Source: Alviniconcha marisindica (Eukaryota; Mollusca; Gastropoda; Provannidae). From it: a stretch of DNA of 64,000 bases. The position numbers and the translations under genes are program-made. The notes beneath the pieces were generated by a model that worked only from the letters and a program-made list of their open reading frames with translations, was not told the origin of the DNA and did not search any database. The first letter of the stretch is position 1. Each line of letters opens with the position of its first letter. Below are positions 11,833 to 25,898 of the stretch, in pieces. The stretch lies in assembly GCA_018857735.1 (NCBI GenBank), contig JABMCL010003865.1, forward strand, positions 1 to 64,000, written 5' to 3'.

Positions 11833-12755
11833 CTGAAGACCACACGAAGGTCAAAGTTAACAGCCACTATATTACACAATACCAGCATGTATTTATGTAT
11901 GTATTTGTGACGCTCAGCATTCTTCAGTCCCAGTTCGCTGAGAAAGGTTTCAAGAAAACCGAAAATTCTGAACAGAATGTGGTGTTAGTGTTGTTTTTAC
12001 TTACGCTAGAAAATACCTCAATGTGTCTGACGTGTGTGCGTGCACACAGTCGTGTGTGTGTGCACACGGGCATGCATGCATGTGTGAATGCGAACCTGCA
12101 TGTGTACATGCACATAGACATGTGTGTGTGTGTGTGCATACGGACATGTATGCGTGTATGAATAAAGACATGCATTCATGCGTATGTGTGTAATGTAATG
12201 TAAAAGAGCATTTATAAAGCGCTTACACCTAACAAGAGCCCGAAACGCACAATGCAAAAACAACAGGGTCAACCAAATATATCCACAGCCTTGAGCACAC
12301 TTAACCCTACTGACTGCGTAAACAAGCACACTACAACACTTCATTCAACATCTTTCTCATCACTTCCAACACACACAAAACCAATGGCCCACGGCTGCAC
12401 GCACACAGGCAAGGCATTCAGAGTCCAGAGGAGAAAAGATGGGTCCTGAGGGCAGATTTAAAGATTGTTCCAGAGTAATGGAGCTTGACAGAAGAAGAAG
12501 GCCTCTGTGTGTCCCCGGGCTCTTAGTCCGTGCTGCCTACTCTCTCGAAATTGAAAGGAGGGAGACAAGGATGAGAGATGGGGACGCACACAATGATCTC
12601 AGTGCAGGCTGTGCACACGAAGACCAAAGGTGTCCAGTGTGGCTTACTTGAACTCAAAGACGTGTTCTGCTGCCGTAGGGTCCCAGTGGATGGATGGCTT
12701 CTGCTTCTGCAGTAAGTCCACCAGCCTGAAGACAGACAGACACAGCGAGTCAGTG

Positions 12756-12794
<39 letters not shown>

Positions 12795-12822
12795 GGGTGT
12801 GTGTGTGTGTGTGGTGGGGTGT

Positions 12823-12858
<36 letters not shown>

Positions 12859-15800
12859 TGTGTGGGTGTGTGTTGTGGAGTGGGTGGGCAGTGTGTGGTG
12901 TGGGTGGTGTGTGTGTGTGTGTGTGGTGGTGTGCGTGTGGGGTGTGTATGGTGTGCTGTGTGCTGTGGGTGGCGTGGTGTGTGTGTGCTGTGTGTGTGTG
13001 TGTGTGTGTGCTGGGTGGGCGTGTGTATGTGGTGCGTGGGTGGGGTGTGTGCGTGTGTGTGGTGGTGGGGTGCTGTGTGTAGTGTGTGCGTGGCGTGGTG
13101 GCGTGAGTATGTGTGTGTGTGTGTGTGTGTGTGCGTGGATGGGCGTGAGTATGTGTGTGTGTGTGTGCGTGCGTGTGTGTACCACACTCTGAGGAAAATC
13201 GGGGAGAAAGAGAGCATTGATAAGCCTACATATTGTTTCACTCACAGTGTCAGTGTCTGTTTGTGTATATGTGTGTTTGTGTATGTGTGTGTGTGCGTGT
13301 GTGTATACGTACATTGCTATTGTTAAGTATTTTGGCTTTGTATTTGAGCGTTTGTTTAGCTGCGTGTTCTATTAAATTGTTGATGTTTTATTGTAAAATG
13401 TATTGAATGTTTTATGTCAATGACGAGCCAGAAGGCAAATTTCTCTACACAGAGACAATAAAGTTGCGTTGTACTGTATCGCATTGTGACTTCCTGCATG
13501 ACAGTGACAAAACCAACTCACTGTGTCCCCAGTATGGGCTCCACCTTGGTGCCGACAATGTAGTGAGAGCCGTAGAAGTTGAGGCCCAGCAGAATCTTGC
13601 TCCTGTGCTTGCTGTTGGTGGTTGGGCAGATGGTCTCCACGCACTGACGTGCCCACCAGATGGGGCTATTGGGGCCAGGCCTGTAATCATAATAAAGAGA
13701 ATTTCTAGAGCACGCATCTACCGCACATGGTGGGAGCACATGGCACTGTACAATAACACCAACAACAACAACAACACACACACACACACACGCACGCACA
13801 CATGCACGCGCACGCACACACACGCATACACACACACACTCTCACGTGACAGATGAGGGGATAGGCACGGCTGTGAAAAACAGTTCACAAATAATTATTA
13901 AACATGTGTGTCTTGAAGGCGGCTTTAAAAGAGGAGGCAGAATCAGAGTGGCGGAGTGTTTGAGGCAAATTGTAACCATGGAAACGTCAGCAGTCTGTCA
14001 GAATCAGTGGTACTGACTCCGCCTCCTGCTGATCAAGAAGCCAGCCAGGACGCTACGTCCACAGAAGCAGAAAACTGAGTGGAAGGCTGGACATGGTGGC
14101 TAGAATACACAGCAAGACTTCCTCAAGTTAACACTTCCAGCTCCTACAGAAACAGAAGCAGAAAACTGAGTGGAAAGCTAGACATGGTGGCTAGAACACA
14201 CAGCAAGACTTCCTCACTTCAACATCTTCACCTCCTACGGAGAAGCCAAGACACCACTGACGCAAAATCAGAAAACTGAATGGAATACAAGAAACGGTGG
14301 CTACAACCCACACCAAAGCTTCCTCAGGTCAACACTTCCACCTCCTACACAGATGCCAGGACACTATTAACACAGAAACAGAAAACTGAGTGGAAGACCA
14401 GACACAATGGCTACAACCCACAGCAAGACTTCCACAGGTCAACACCTCCGCCTCCTACAGAAAGGCCAGGACACTACTTCAGCAGAAGCAGAATAATGAA
14501 TGGAAGGTTATAAGACACAATGGCTACAACCCATATAGCAAGACTTCCCCAGGTCAACACTTCCACCTCAAACAGAGAAGCCAAGACACTAGTAACACAG
14601 AAGCAAAAAACCGAGTGGAAGACTATAATTATTAAGACACGATGGCTACAACCAACAGCAAAGCTTCCTCAGGTCAACACATCCACCTCCTACAGAGAAG
14701 CCAGGACACTATAACACAAAAGCAGAAAACTGAGTGGCAGACTATATTAAGACATGATGGCTACAACCCACAGCAAGACGTCCACAGGTAAACTCTTCCG
14801 CCACCTACAGAGTAGCCAGGACACTATAACACAGAAGCAGAACAATGAATGGAAGGCTAAAAGACACAATGGCTGCAACCCGTAGCAAGGCTTCCTCAGG
14901 TCAACACTTCTGCCTCAAACAGAGAAGCCTAGACATCAGTAACACAGAAGCAGAAAAATGAGTGGAAAACTAGACACAATGGACATGGTGGCTACACCCC
15001 ACACCAAAACGTCCTCATTTCAACATCTCCACCTCCTACAGAGAAGCCAGGACACTAGTAAAAACTGAAGCAAAAAATGAGTGGAAAACTAGAATTAATT
15101 TGGGCATGATGGCTACAACCAACAGCAAAGCGTTTCCCCAGGTCAACACCTCCACCTCCTACCAATAACAAAAGCAGAAAACTTGAGTGGAAGACCGTAA
15201 GACGCAGCGGCTACAACACACAGCATGACTTCCACAGGTCAACACTTCCACCTCCTACAGAAAAGCCAGGACGCTACTACCAAAGAAGCTGAAAATGAAT
15301 GGAAGGCTATAAGACATGATGGCTACAACCCATAGCAAGACTTCCCCAGACTTCCTCAGGTCAACACTTCCGCCTCCTATAGAGAAGCCAGGACATTATT
15401 AACACTGAAGCAGGAAAATGAGTGGAAAACTAGACACGATGGACATGACGGCTACAACCCACACCAAAACGTCTTCATTTCAACATCTCCACCTCCTACC
15501 GAGATGCGAGGACACTAGTAACATTGTAGCAAAAAACGGAATGGATGACTATATTAAGACATGATGGCTACATCCAGTAGCAAAGCTTCCTCAGGTCAAC
15601 ACCCCCACCTCCTAAAGATTGAGAAGCCAGCCAGGACACTGCTTCAACAGAAGCAGAAAACTGAGTGGAAAGCTAGACATGATGGCTAGAATACGCAGCA
15701 AGACTTCCTCACTTCAACATCTTCACCTCCTACGGAGAAGCCAAGACACCACTGACGCAAAATCAGAAAACTGAATGGAATACAAGAAACGATGGCTACA

Positions 15801-17602
15801 ACCCACACCAAAGCTTCCTCAGGTCAACACTTCCACCTCCTACAGAAAGGCCAGGACACTACAACCACAGAAGCAGAAAATGAATGGAAGGCTATAAGAC
15901 ACAATGGCTACAACCCATAGCAAGCCTTCCACAGGTCAACACCTCCGCCTCCTACCGAAAAGCCAGGTCACTACAACCACAGAAGCAGAAAATGAATGGA
16001 AGGCTATAAGACATGATGGCTGCAACCCATAGCAAGACTTCCCCAGACTTCCTCAGGTCAACACTTCCGCCTCCTATAGAGAAGCCAGGACATTATTAAC
16101 ATTGAAGCAGAATAATCAGTGGAAAACTAGACACGATGGACATGGCGGCTACAACCCACACCAAAACGTCCTCATATCAACATCTCCACCTCCTACAGAG
16201 AAGCCAGGACGTTACTAAAACAGAAGCAGAATAACGAGTGGAAAACTAGACACGATGGACATGGCGGCTACAACCCACACCAAAACGTCCTCATATCAAC
16301 ATCTCCACCTCCTACAGAGAAGCCAGGACGTTACTAAAACAGAAGCAGAATAACGAGTGGAAAACTAGACACGATGGACATGATGGCTACAACCCACACC
16401 AAAACGTCCTCATATCAACATCTCCACCTCCTACAGAGAAGCCAGGACGTTACTAAAACAGAAGCAGAAAAATGAGTGGAAAACTAGACACGATGGACAT
16501 GATGGCTACAACCCACACCAAAACGTCTTCATTTCAACATCTCCACCTCCTACAGAGATGCGAGGACACTAGTAACACTGCAGCAAAAAACGGAGTGGAA
16601 GACTATAATTATTAAGACATGATGGCTGCAACCAATAGCAAAGCTTCCTCAGGCCAACACCTCCACCTCCGACAGAAAAACCGAACAGGACACTACTTCA
16701 ACAGAAGCAGAAAATTGAGTGGAAGACCAGACATAATGGCTACTGGGCAGTTCAAGCGGGGTTGTTAACTCCCTTGGCTTTTGCCTGGCATCACTTAAGT
16801 CCCTTGGCTGCTTTTACTTCCTGTGTGTACTTTCTTCACTATCACACTATGGAAGGCGGTGACAGTGAATTTGCAAATTTTACATTGCCAACTTTAAAGA
16901 CATTTTTTTTAGGCCTGTAGTCAGAATGTGCTATAGGATGCCCCAAAATGCATTTTTTCCATGAACTTGTGATCTTGTGGTCAGCCAAAAAATGACACAG
17001 ACACTTTTTTCCCCACCCTCCATCCCCTTTCCCCGGTAATTTTCGCAACTGCAACAGTGGTGGCATTTGCACTGCTTCACAATTCTGGGTTCAACTTCCA
17101 TTGTTATGCGCAGAATGAAGCAACGCCTACTCAGAAATCGGACCGGAAGTGACGTTGCGACCTCTCGTGACTTCTTGCGCGAAAGACTACAAAGGGCATT
17201 CACTCGTGCAAACCAGCTTCACTGAACCGCCCAATAGCAAGACTTCCTCAGGTCAGGTTCAACACATCCACCTCCTACAGAGAAGCCAGGACACTACTAA
17301 AGCAGAAGCAGACAGCTGAGCATCATCATGATGCAAACTCTCTCTGATGTTCACTGCAGGCAAACCAGACTACTCACACAAGCGTGCATGCACTCATCCA
17401 CACATGCTCACACATAGCTGCAAAACATTTAACTTGTAATAAAATGGATTGCATTCATACAGTGCGCACACTCACTAACAGCACAAGGCATGCATACACC
17501 CTGATGTAGGGTACAGCCAGAATAACACTACTGACAGCAACATATACACACACATGCATGCATAAATCACTTACACACACACACCACATTAACACAACCC
17601 CC

Positions 17603-17681
<79 letters not shown>

Positions 17682-17804
17682 GCACACCACATTAACACAA
17701 CCTCCCTCTGTCTCTCTCTGTCTCTGTCTCTCTCTCTCTCTCTCTCGCACACACACACACACACACACATGTGCAAACACACACACACACACATACACCC
17801 AAAC

Positions 17805-17893
<89 letters not shown>

Positions 17894-18312
17894 CTAAACA
17901 TCACAACCAAACCTACCCCTCTCCTCTCACCCCCCCACCCACACACACACACACACACATACACACACACATGCCAGACACACCCACCCCACACACACAC
18001 ATGCCAAACACTACACAAACACACAACCCCCCCACCCCACACACACACAGCAACTTACATGCCCCCAGTGGAGTAGTCATAGGTCATGAGACTGAAGTAA
18101 TCCACTTTGTCTACAAGGTTGTCGAAGTCCTCCGCCCCAAACATGCCAGGGGAACCACTGAAACCCAACCACCAGACTGGATCAGCCTCACAGCAGGCGG
18201 CATTGGGGAACCCATTTGAAAGACCGCAGAATTGTGGTCTCTTTTGAGATGCATCCATGCATGCACATACTCACAGACACAGACACACACACACACACAC
18301 ACACACTCTCTC

Positions 18313-18392
<80 letters not shown>

Positions 18393-18419
18393 GACAACAC
18401 ACACACAAACACACACACA

Positions 18420-18479
<60 letters not shown>

Positions 18480-18482
18480 CTT

Positions 18483-18527
<45 letters not shown>

Positions 18528-18623
18528 GACACACACAACAGCACACACACTCTCTCTCTCCCCCCACACAACACACACACACACACACAAACACACTCTC
18601 CCACACTCACACACACACACTCT

Positions 18624-18662
<39 letters not shown>

Positions 18663-18668
18663 TCTCTC

Positions 18669-18711
<43 letters not shown>

Positions 18712-18788
18712 CACTCACAGACACACACACAAACACCTCTCTCCTCTCTCTCCTCTCTCTCCTCCTCTCTCTCTCTCATCTCTCTCTC

Positions 18789-18835
<47 letters not shown>

Positions 18836-18869
18836 ACTTCTCTCTCTCTCTCTCTCTCTCATACACCAC

Positions 18870-18903
<34 letters not shown>

Positions 18904-19005
18904 ACACACACACACACACACACTCACAGACACACACACAAACACACTCTCTCTCTCACACACACACACACTACTCTCTCTCTCTCTCACACACACACAC
19001 ACTCA

Positions 19006-19092
<87 letters not shown>

Positions 19093-19101
19093 TCTTCTCT
19101 T

Positions 19102-19169
<68 letters not shown>

Positions 19170-22014
19170 CACTCTCACATACGCTTGCATGCGCACACGC
19201 AAGCACGCACGCACACACACAAAATGAGGAAGAACTGGGCTAAATGTGGATATTTCCAAATCTTCTGCAGAGAAAAAGACATTTTAGTGTTGCATGAAGC
19301 CCTTCCTCTCCTAAAAATGCTGAGGTTACTCAAACACACTGCAAGTAATACATATATACTTATATAAGTAAGTTTGCTTGTTGCACGGCCCAACTGTTCT
19401 GTTGTTAATGTATTATTTTATGTATATAATATATATATATGAAATCAATTTTGTTTAAACCCAAACCCACTGGAAGCAGAAACCACCCCATGATTAACCA
19501 CAGAAATCAGTTACTAAATCAATCATGGAAGCAGTGGAGAAATTCCAATCTGAATACATGTCTGTACTTACCAAACAGGGTAAAAGGTTGGGGGAAACCC
19601 CCCAAAAAGAAACAAACAAAAACTACAAGTCTAATCTAGGAATCAGGTAAACAATTATTAAGAAATCAGTGAGGTAGGTTTAAGTACAGTTCTACGTAAT
19701 CACCATAGGCAAGACCTCTTAAACTGGCATGCTGCCAGAACAGTGGAAGATATTGCATGTATGTATTCATGTGTAGTAAGCAAGGCAAACAGCTACATGC
19801 GTAAAATCTCACCTGGCCCTGAAAGAACCCTTGGGTTTTACCAGAAAAAACAAAAAAATCCTCAAAAAATTATCATATATATATGCATAGGAGTAACTAG
19901 TCACTACAAACTATGAAATCAAAACCTGCCTAAAAATGAAGGTAATTTTTAACCTTAATGTGTTGGTTTTTGTTGTTGTTGTTGTTTTTAAATGCGCAGA
20001 AAGATTGAAGCTGAATTATTTACAACCCATTTCTCTCCAGCTAAACTTCTTCTGACAGGAGTTCCTTCAGCCTCTGTAGTGGCTTGTACCATGCGTGCAC
20101 AACCATAATGTGAGAAATTAACCAGCAAACAAAACTAACCAAATATAGTGTAACCAAATAAGCAACTTTTTCTTCTTCTTCTTCTTCTTCCTTTTTTACT
20201 TAAAGCCTTTTCACATAAGTGATATTAGACTGATCTTATAATTATCGTGTTTACATGTCTCAGCAAGTTGCACTAATAGAAATTTATGTTATTTTTTTTT
20301 TTTTTTTATTGCAGTCAACAAATGACCATTGTGATAAATAGTTTCAACTGACCTGTATCTCATGCTCACAAGACCATATATACGCACATATGCTAACAAA
20401 TTCAGTAACAAATAAGCAACATTATGTAAAGGGTTCCAGTCAAAGAACAATTATTTTCTTAAAAAACAGAGACAGCAAATCAAAACATGATGTTGTAAAG
20501 GGTTCCGGTCAAAGAAAAAGGATTTTCTCAAAGAACAAAGACAGCAATTCAAAACATGATGTTGTAAAGGGTTCTGGTCAAAGAACAATAATTTTCTCAA
20601 AGAACAAAGACAGCAATTCAAAACATGATGTTGTAAAGGGTTCTGGTCAAAGAACAAGGATTTTCTCTAAGAACAGAAACAGCAGTTCAAAACATGATGT
20701 TGTAAAGGGTTCCAGTCAAAGAACAAGGATTTTCTTAAAGAACAGAAACAGCAGTTCAAAACACGATGTTGTAAAGGGTTCCGGTCAAAGAACAAGGATT
20801 TTCTTAAAGAACAGAAATAGCAGTTCAAAACATGATGTTGTAAAGGGTTCTGGTCAAAGAACAATAATTTTCTCAAAGAACAAAGACAGCAATTCAAAAC
20901 ATGATGTTGTAAAGGGTTCCAGTCAAAGAACAAGGATTTTCTCAAAGAACAGAGACAGCAATTCAAAACACAATGTTCAACACCAACAGGAGAAGGACCC
21001 TGCAAAGCATGCATGCCATGCAAAACGTTCAGCAAACTCGGCTCACACAGTGTGTCTATGCCTAACGGTGGAAACAAAAAGCATACGTGTGAAAATGAAA
21101 AATGAAACAAAATTGGTGAATTAGACCTGATTAAAAAAAAAAAATACAATCATTTCCAAAAGTTTAAGACCAGACATGATTTTCAAGCATTTTTATGCTA
21201 TGACATCAGATTATTTAATTTCACGTTTTTACTGCATCATCCAACTTGGGTTGAAGAAGAATATGAGGGGAAAAAAGAGGACGTTTTACAGAGCATGTGA
21301 GAGAAGAAACCAAAACAAAAAACTTTTAGATGTCGGCACTTTTCAAATTGTGCTGTATTACGCTTTTGGGGAAAATCAACTTATATAATTTGGTTTGAAG
21401 GCCACCAAATCAGTTGTGTCAAATTTATTTTACAAAATCATGTCTGGTCTTAAACTTTTGCAAATGACTGTATTTCTTTGTCCCTCGCGGGAAATTCAGA
21501 TCACCTTCCCAGGTAAGGCACAGCAGCCGCAAGAGCAGCGCTACCCATTCCTGTCAGTGTGTGCAGTATTTTCGTGTGTCCAAACAATGGTACGGCTGCC
21601 ACTGTTGGGGATTTTTAACGCGTGCACAGCTGCTGATGCATGCGATTGCACACGGGGGCTGTACAGACAGAGTAAGAGTCTGCCTTGGAAGTTGACTCTG
21701 GGAGAAAAATCCCTTGCCGCACCGGGGACTTGAACCTGCTTCTGTATTGCACCTGGCTTTTCGGCTGGATGCTCTACCAACTGAACTAGCCCCACACCTG
21801 TGACTTAATTAAACTGCCTCTGTTTTACGCAGAAGAACAAACAACAGCACACGTGAACATGACCATACGCTCTAATAAACATGCATAGGTGTGATGCATA
21901 CATGTATACCATTACCACGCCAGCAGAGCACCATCCATACCTTGTTGTATACACACACACACACACACAGAGAAACACACACACACACATGCACACACAC
22001 ACACACACAAACAG

Positions 22015-22045
<31 letters not shown>

Positions 22046-25000
22046 CACATACGCACACATACACAAAATACACACACACACACACACAAAGATGTGCATG
22101 CACACACACGCGCATGCACACACACACACACACACAGCTACTTTACTGTACAAAAATAAAGGTCTGCAGAAGAAAGTAAAATCCAAGCGTACCAAATCAC
22201 ACAGCAAACTTCAAAACCACATACTTGGATTGCAGGGCTGGCGGTATGACAAGAGTGAGGGACTTCTTCGCCTTGTGCATCGCATCAGCCAGATGCCCCA
22301 GGAAATGGACCAGCTGACTGAAACAGACCACATTCTTCATCAGGCAGAACTGGTAGCATTGAGATGACCCAGGATATGGACCCGCTAACAGAAACAGACC
22401 ACACACTTCATCAAGTGGAGCTGGTGGCACTGTCATGACCCCCCAGGAAATGGACCCGCTGACAGAAACAGACCACACACTTCATCAAGTGGAGCTGGTA
22501 GCATTGTCATGACCCAGGAAATGGACCCGCTGAGAGAAACAGACCACACACTTCATCAAGTGGAGCTGGTAGCATTGTCATGACCCAGGAAATGGACCCG
22601 CTGAGAGAAACAGACCACACACTTCATCAAGTGGAGCTGGTGGCACTGTCATGACCCAGGAAATGGACCCGCTAACAGAAACAGACCACACACTTCATCA
22701 AGTGGAGCTGGTGGCACTGTCATGACCCCCCCCCCCCCCCCCCCCCCCCACAGACCACTACTGTCACTATCAGGTGGAACAGGTGGCATTGTCATAACCC
22801 AGGAAATGGACCCCCTGAGAGAAACAGACCAGTGTCATCATCAGGGGGCATTGAGATGACCCAGGAAACGAACCCACCAAAAGAAACAGACCACAGTCAT
22901 CATCAGGTGGAATTAGTAGCATTGAGATGGCCCAGGAAATGGACCCGCTAACAGAAACAGACCAGTCATCATCAGGTGGAATTAGTAGCATTGAGATTGC
23001 CCAGGAAATGGACCCGCTAACAGAAACAGACCAGTCATCATCAGGTGGAATTAGTAGCATTGAGATGACCCAGGAAGTGGACCCGCTAACAGAAACAGAC
23101 CAGTCATCATCAGGTGGAATTAGTAGCATTGAGATGACCCAGGAAGTGGACCCACTAACAGAAACAGACCAGTCATCATCAGGTGGAATTAGTAGCATTG
23201 AGATGGCCCAGGAAGTGGACCCGCTAACAGAAACAGACCAGTCATCATCAGGTGAAATTAGTAGCATTGAGATGACCCAGGAAGTGGACCCGCTAACAGA
23301 AACAGACCACAGTCATCATCAGGTGGATCTGGTGGCATTGCCTGATTTACACAGATCAGTCTTCAGTGTAAATTGCCAGTCCATTTGTATCAAATATTGC
23401 ACAAATGTACGCTTCTTACAGTTCTTTGAAAATGAAGAAGGCTCGGAAACATGACTTGCCTACACCTGCTGGAAACAGAGACTGGCCGACCATGTAGTGA
23501 AAGAGTTATAATCAGGCAGGATAAACTGGTTGGAGGCTACCACCTAGACGGTGGTTTTCATTGGTTAGGTGCCGACTCTGCCAACGGTGGTCATTGATGA
23601 GTTGTCAGGTAGTGAAACAAGTGTCTGACCAAGGCACCCAACATAGTAATGGTCCCCACCTGGATCAGATTTTTGACAACCCTTCTGCTCTCTGCTTGGC
23701 ACTGTGGGCTAAAATTTGGATTTGGCTCCAAGGGGACTGACGCACCCAATAGGCTCTTTCTGAAGGCAGTAGGAATTTCTTCTTTCTTTCATTTTTCCGG
23801 ATTTGCTCTGTTTAAGGCTTTCCAGGTTCAAACGTAATGCCTCAACAATCAATTACTTGTTTGTTTTCTACTTCAATCTAGACAAAAATTCTTAGAGAGT
23901 TCAGTTTTATTCATGATGGCATCTATGTACTTGGAAAATCCTACAATTATTCGCTCCACCCTGTCTCTCACTCTCAGAAGTTTCCTGAACGTTGCCTTTG
24001 AAACACTTCCCATGTCGATCTGATTGACTACAGCCGCTTCCAGTTTTTTCAAGGAACATCATGATGATGATGATGAAGTGATGCTTTATGTCCTCAGATG
24101 TCAGCTGACATATTAGGGACAAGTTGTGACCAATGTCGAAGCACGGTGCAACAAATCTTTACGTCCACGGAAACCAGAAGGCTCGTTAGGACGGACAGTC
24201 CAGGACGTCCACCTCGACTCTCACACAGCTCCTGAACCATGGAACATCATCGAGCACTTCCTCTTTATAAACCTCTCTCCTCCGGGAAGTCAACGGTGTG
24301 ATGACTCCTGGCTTTCGCACCTTCTCTTGCTTTGGACCCCACATTTGAAATTCACCCTCACAAGACTTTAGACACTGTTCAACCCTTTCATCTTTTAAAT
24401 GTGCCAAACTGAAAACCTTCCTCTTCTCACAGTATGTTCATCCTAACTAATATCAGGTACCCAGTTTTTGCTACAGTCATGTGTGTGTGTGTGTGTTGAT
24501 CTGTTTTGCTGTATAATACTTTGGTAGGACTGTGCTCTGCATGTGTATAGAATATCATATTTAGGTTAATATGTATCATGTGAGCGCTCAGGGCGTTGAC
24601 GAGCGCATGATAAATGGACATTATTATTACTATGTCCCTGGTCTTAAGGTCCTGCGTAAAGATGAATGGAGAGTGTGCTTTGGTTTGAGGACGTTATACA
24701 AACACAGCTGTCGGGCAAAAACTTGTTCCTGCGTAAAGATGAATGGAGAGTGTGCATTTTTTTGTGGACATTATACAAACACAGCTGTCGGGCGAAAACT
24801 TGTTCCTGCGTAAAGATGAATGAAGAGTGTGCTTTGGTTTGTGGACATTATACAAACACAACTGTCGGGCAAAAACTTGTTCCTGTGAAAAGATGAATGA
24901 AGAGTGTGCTTTGGTTTGTGGACATTATACAAACACAGCTGTCGGGCAAAAACCTGTTCCTGCGTAAAGATGAATGGAGAGTGTGCATTTTTGTGTGGAC

Positions 25001-25840
25001 ATTATACAAACACAGCTGTCGGGCAAAAACCTGTTCCTGCGTAAAGATGAATGGAGAGTGTGCTTTGGTTTGTGGACATTATACAAACACAGCTGTCGGG
25101 CAAAAACCTGTTCCTGCGTAAAGATGAATGGAGAGTGTGCATTTTTGTGTGGACATTATATAAACACAGCTGTCGGGCAAAAACCTGTTCCTGCGTAAAG
25201 ATGAATGGAGAGTGTGCATTTTTTTGTGGACATTATACAAACACATCTGTCGTGCAAAAACTTGTTCCTGCGTAAAGATGAATGGAGAGTGTGCATTCGT
25301 TTGTGGACATTATACAAACACAGCTGTCGGGCAAAAACATGTTCCTGCGTAAAAATGAATGGAGAGTGTGCTGTTGTTTGTGGACATTATACAAACACAG
25401 CTGTCGGGCAAACACTTGTTCTACGTACCCCTTTAGGTTGCCCCCCAGCTGAGACCAGAGTTCTATCACTGCTCCCTGGAACTTCTTCTCCTGAAATCAT
25501 AAAATTACACCCTCTATTGCTTTAATAATAATCGTAATGACAGGAGACTTAAAGCTGTTTACTGTTTACGTGCATAATATCAGAAGGGCAGCCTGTGGAC
25601 AAAATAAATTGAAAACAATGATGATGATGATTTAGTTTAGAGCATTAATTCTTTCAAAGCTTTCATTAGTTTATGAAAAGCGTAACTGACAGTGAGAGGA
25701 TGGTGCAATATATATATATATCACAACAACAACAAATATGAAAAAGGCATATCATATACATGAACATAGATGCACATTTCTAGGTAACACACACTCATTC
25801 ACACACACACATACACACAGGCATGCACACACACACACAC

Positions 25841-25898
<58 letters not shown>

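Noticed and set aside
18216..19367. 383-residue His/Thr/Ser-rich frame
   Set aside because: Pure CA/CT microsatellite translation.
20390..21124. 244-residue frame with a 23-residue repeat
   Set aside because: It lies in a 69-bp tandem array in a CHID1 intron; long only because 69 is divisible by three.
21730..21797. Functional tRNA gene on the minus strand
   Set aside because: A and B boxes are present, but there is no paired acceptor stem and the similarity continues into a SINE body.
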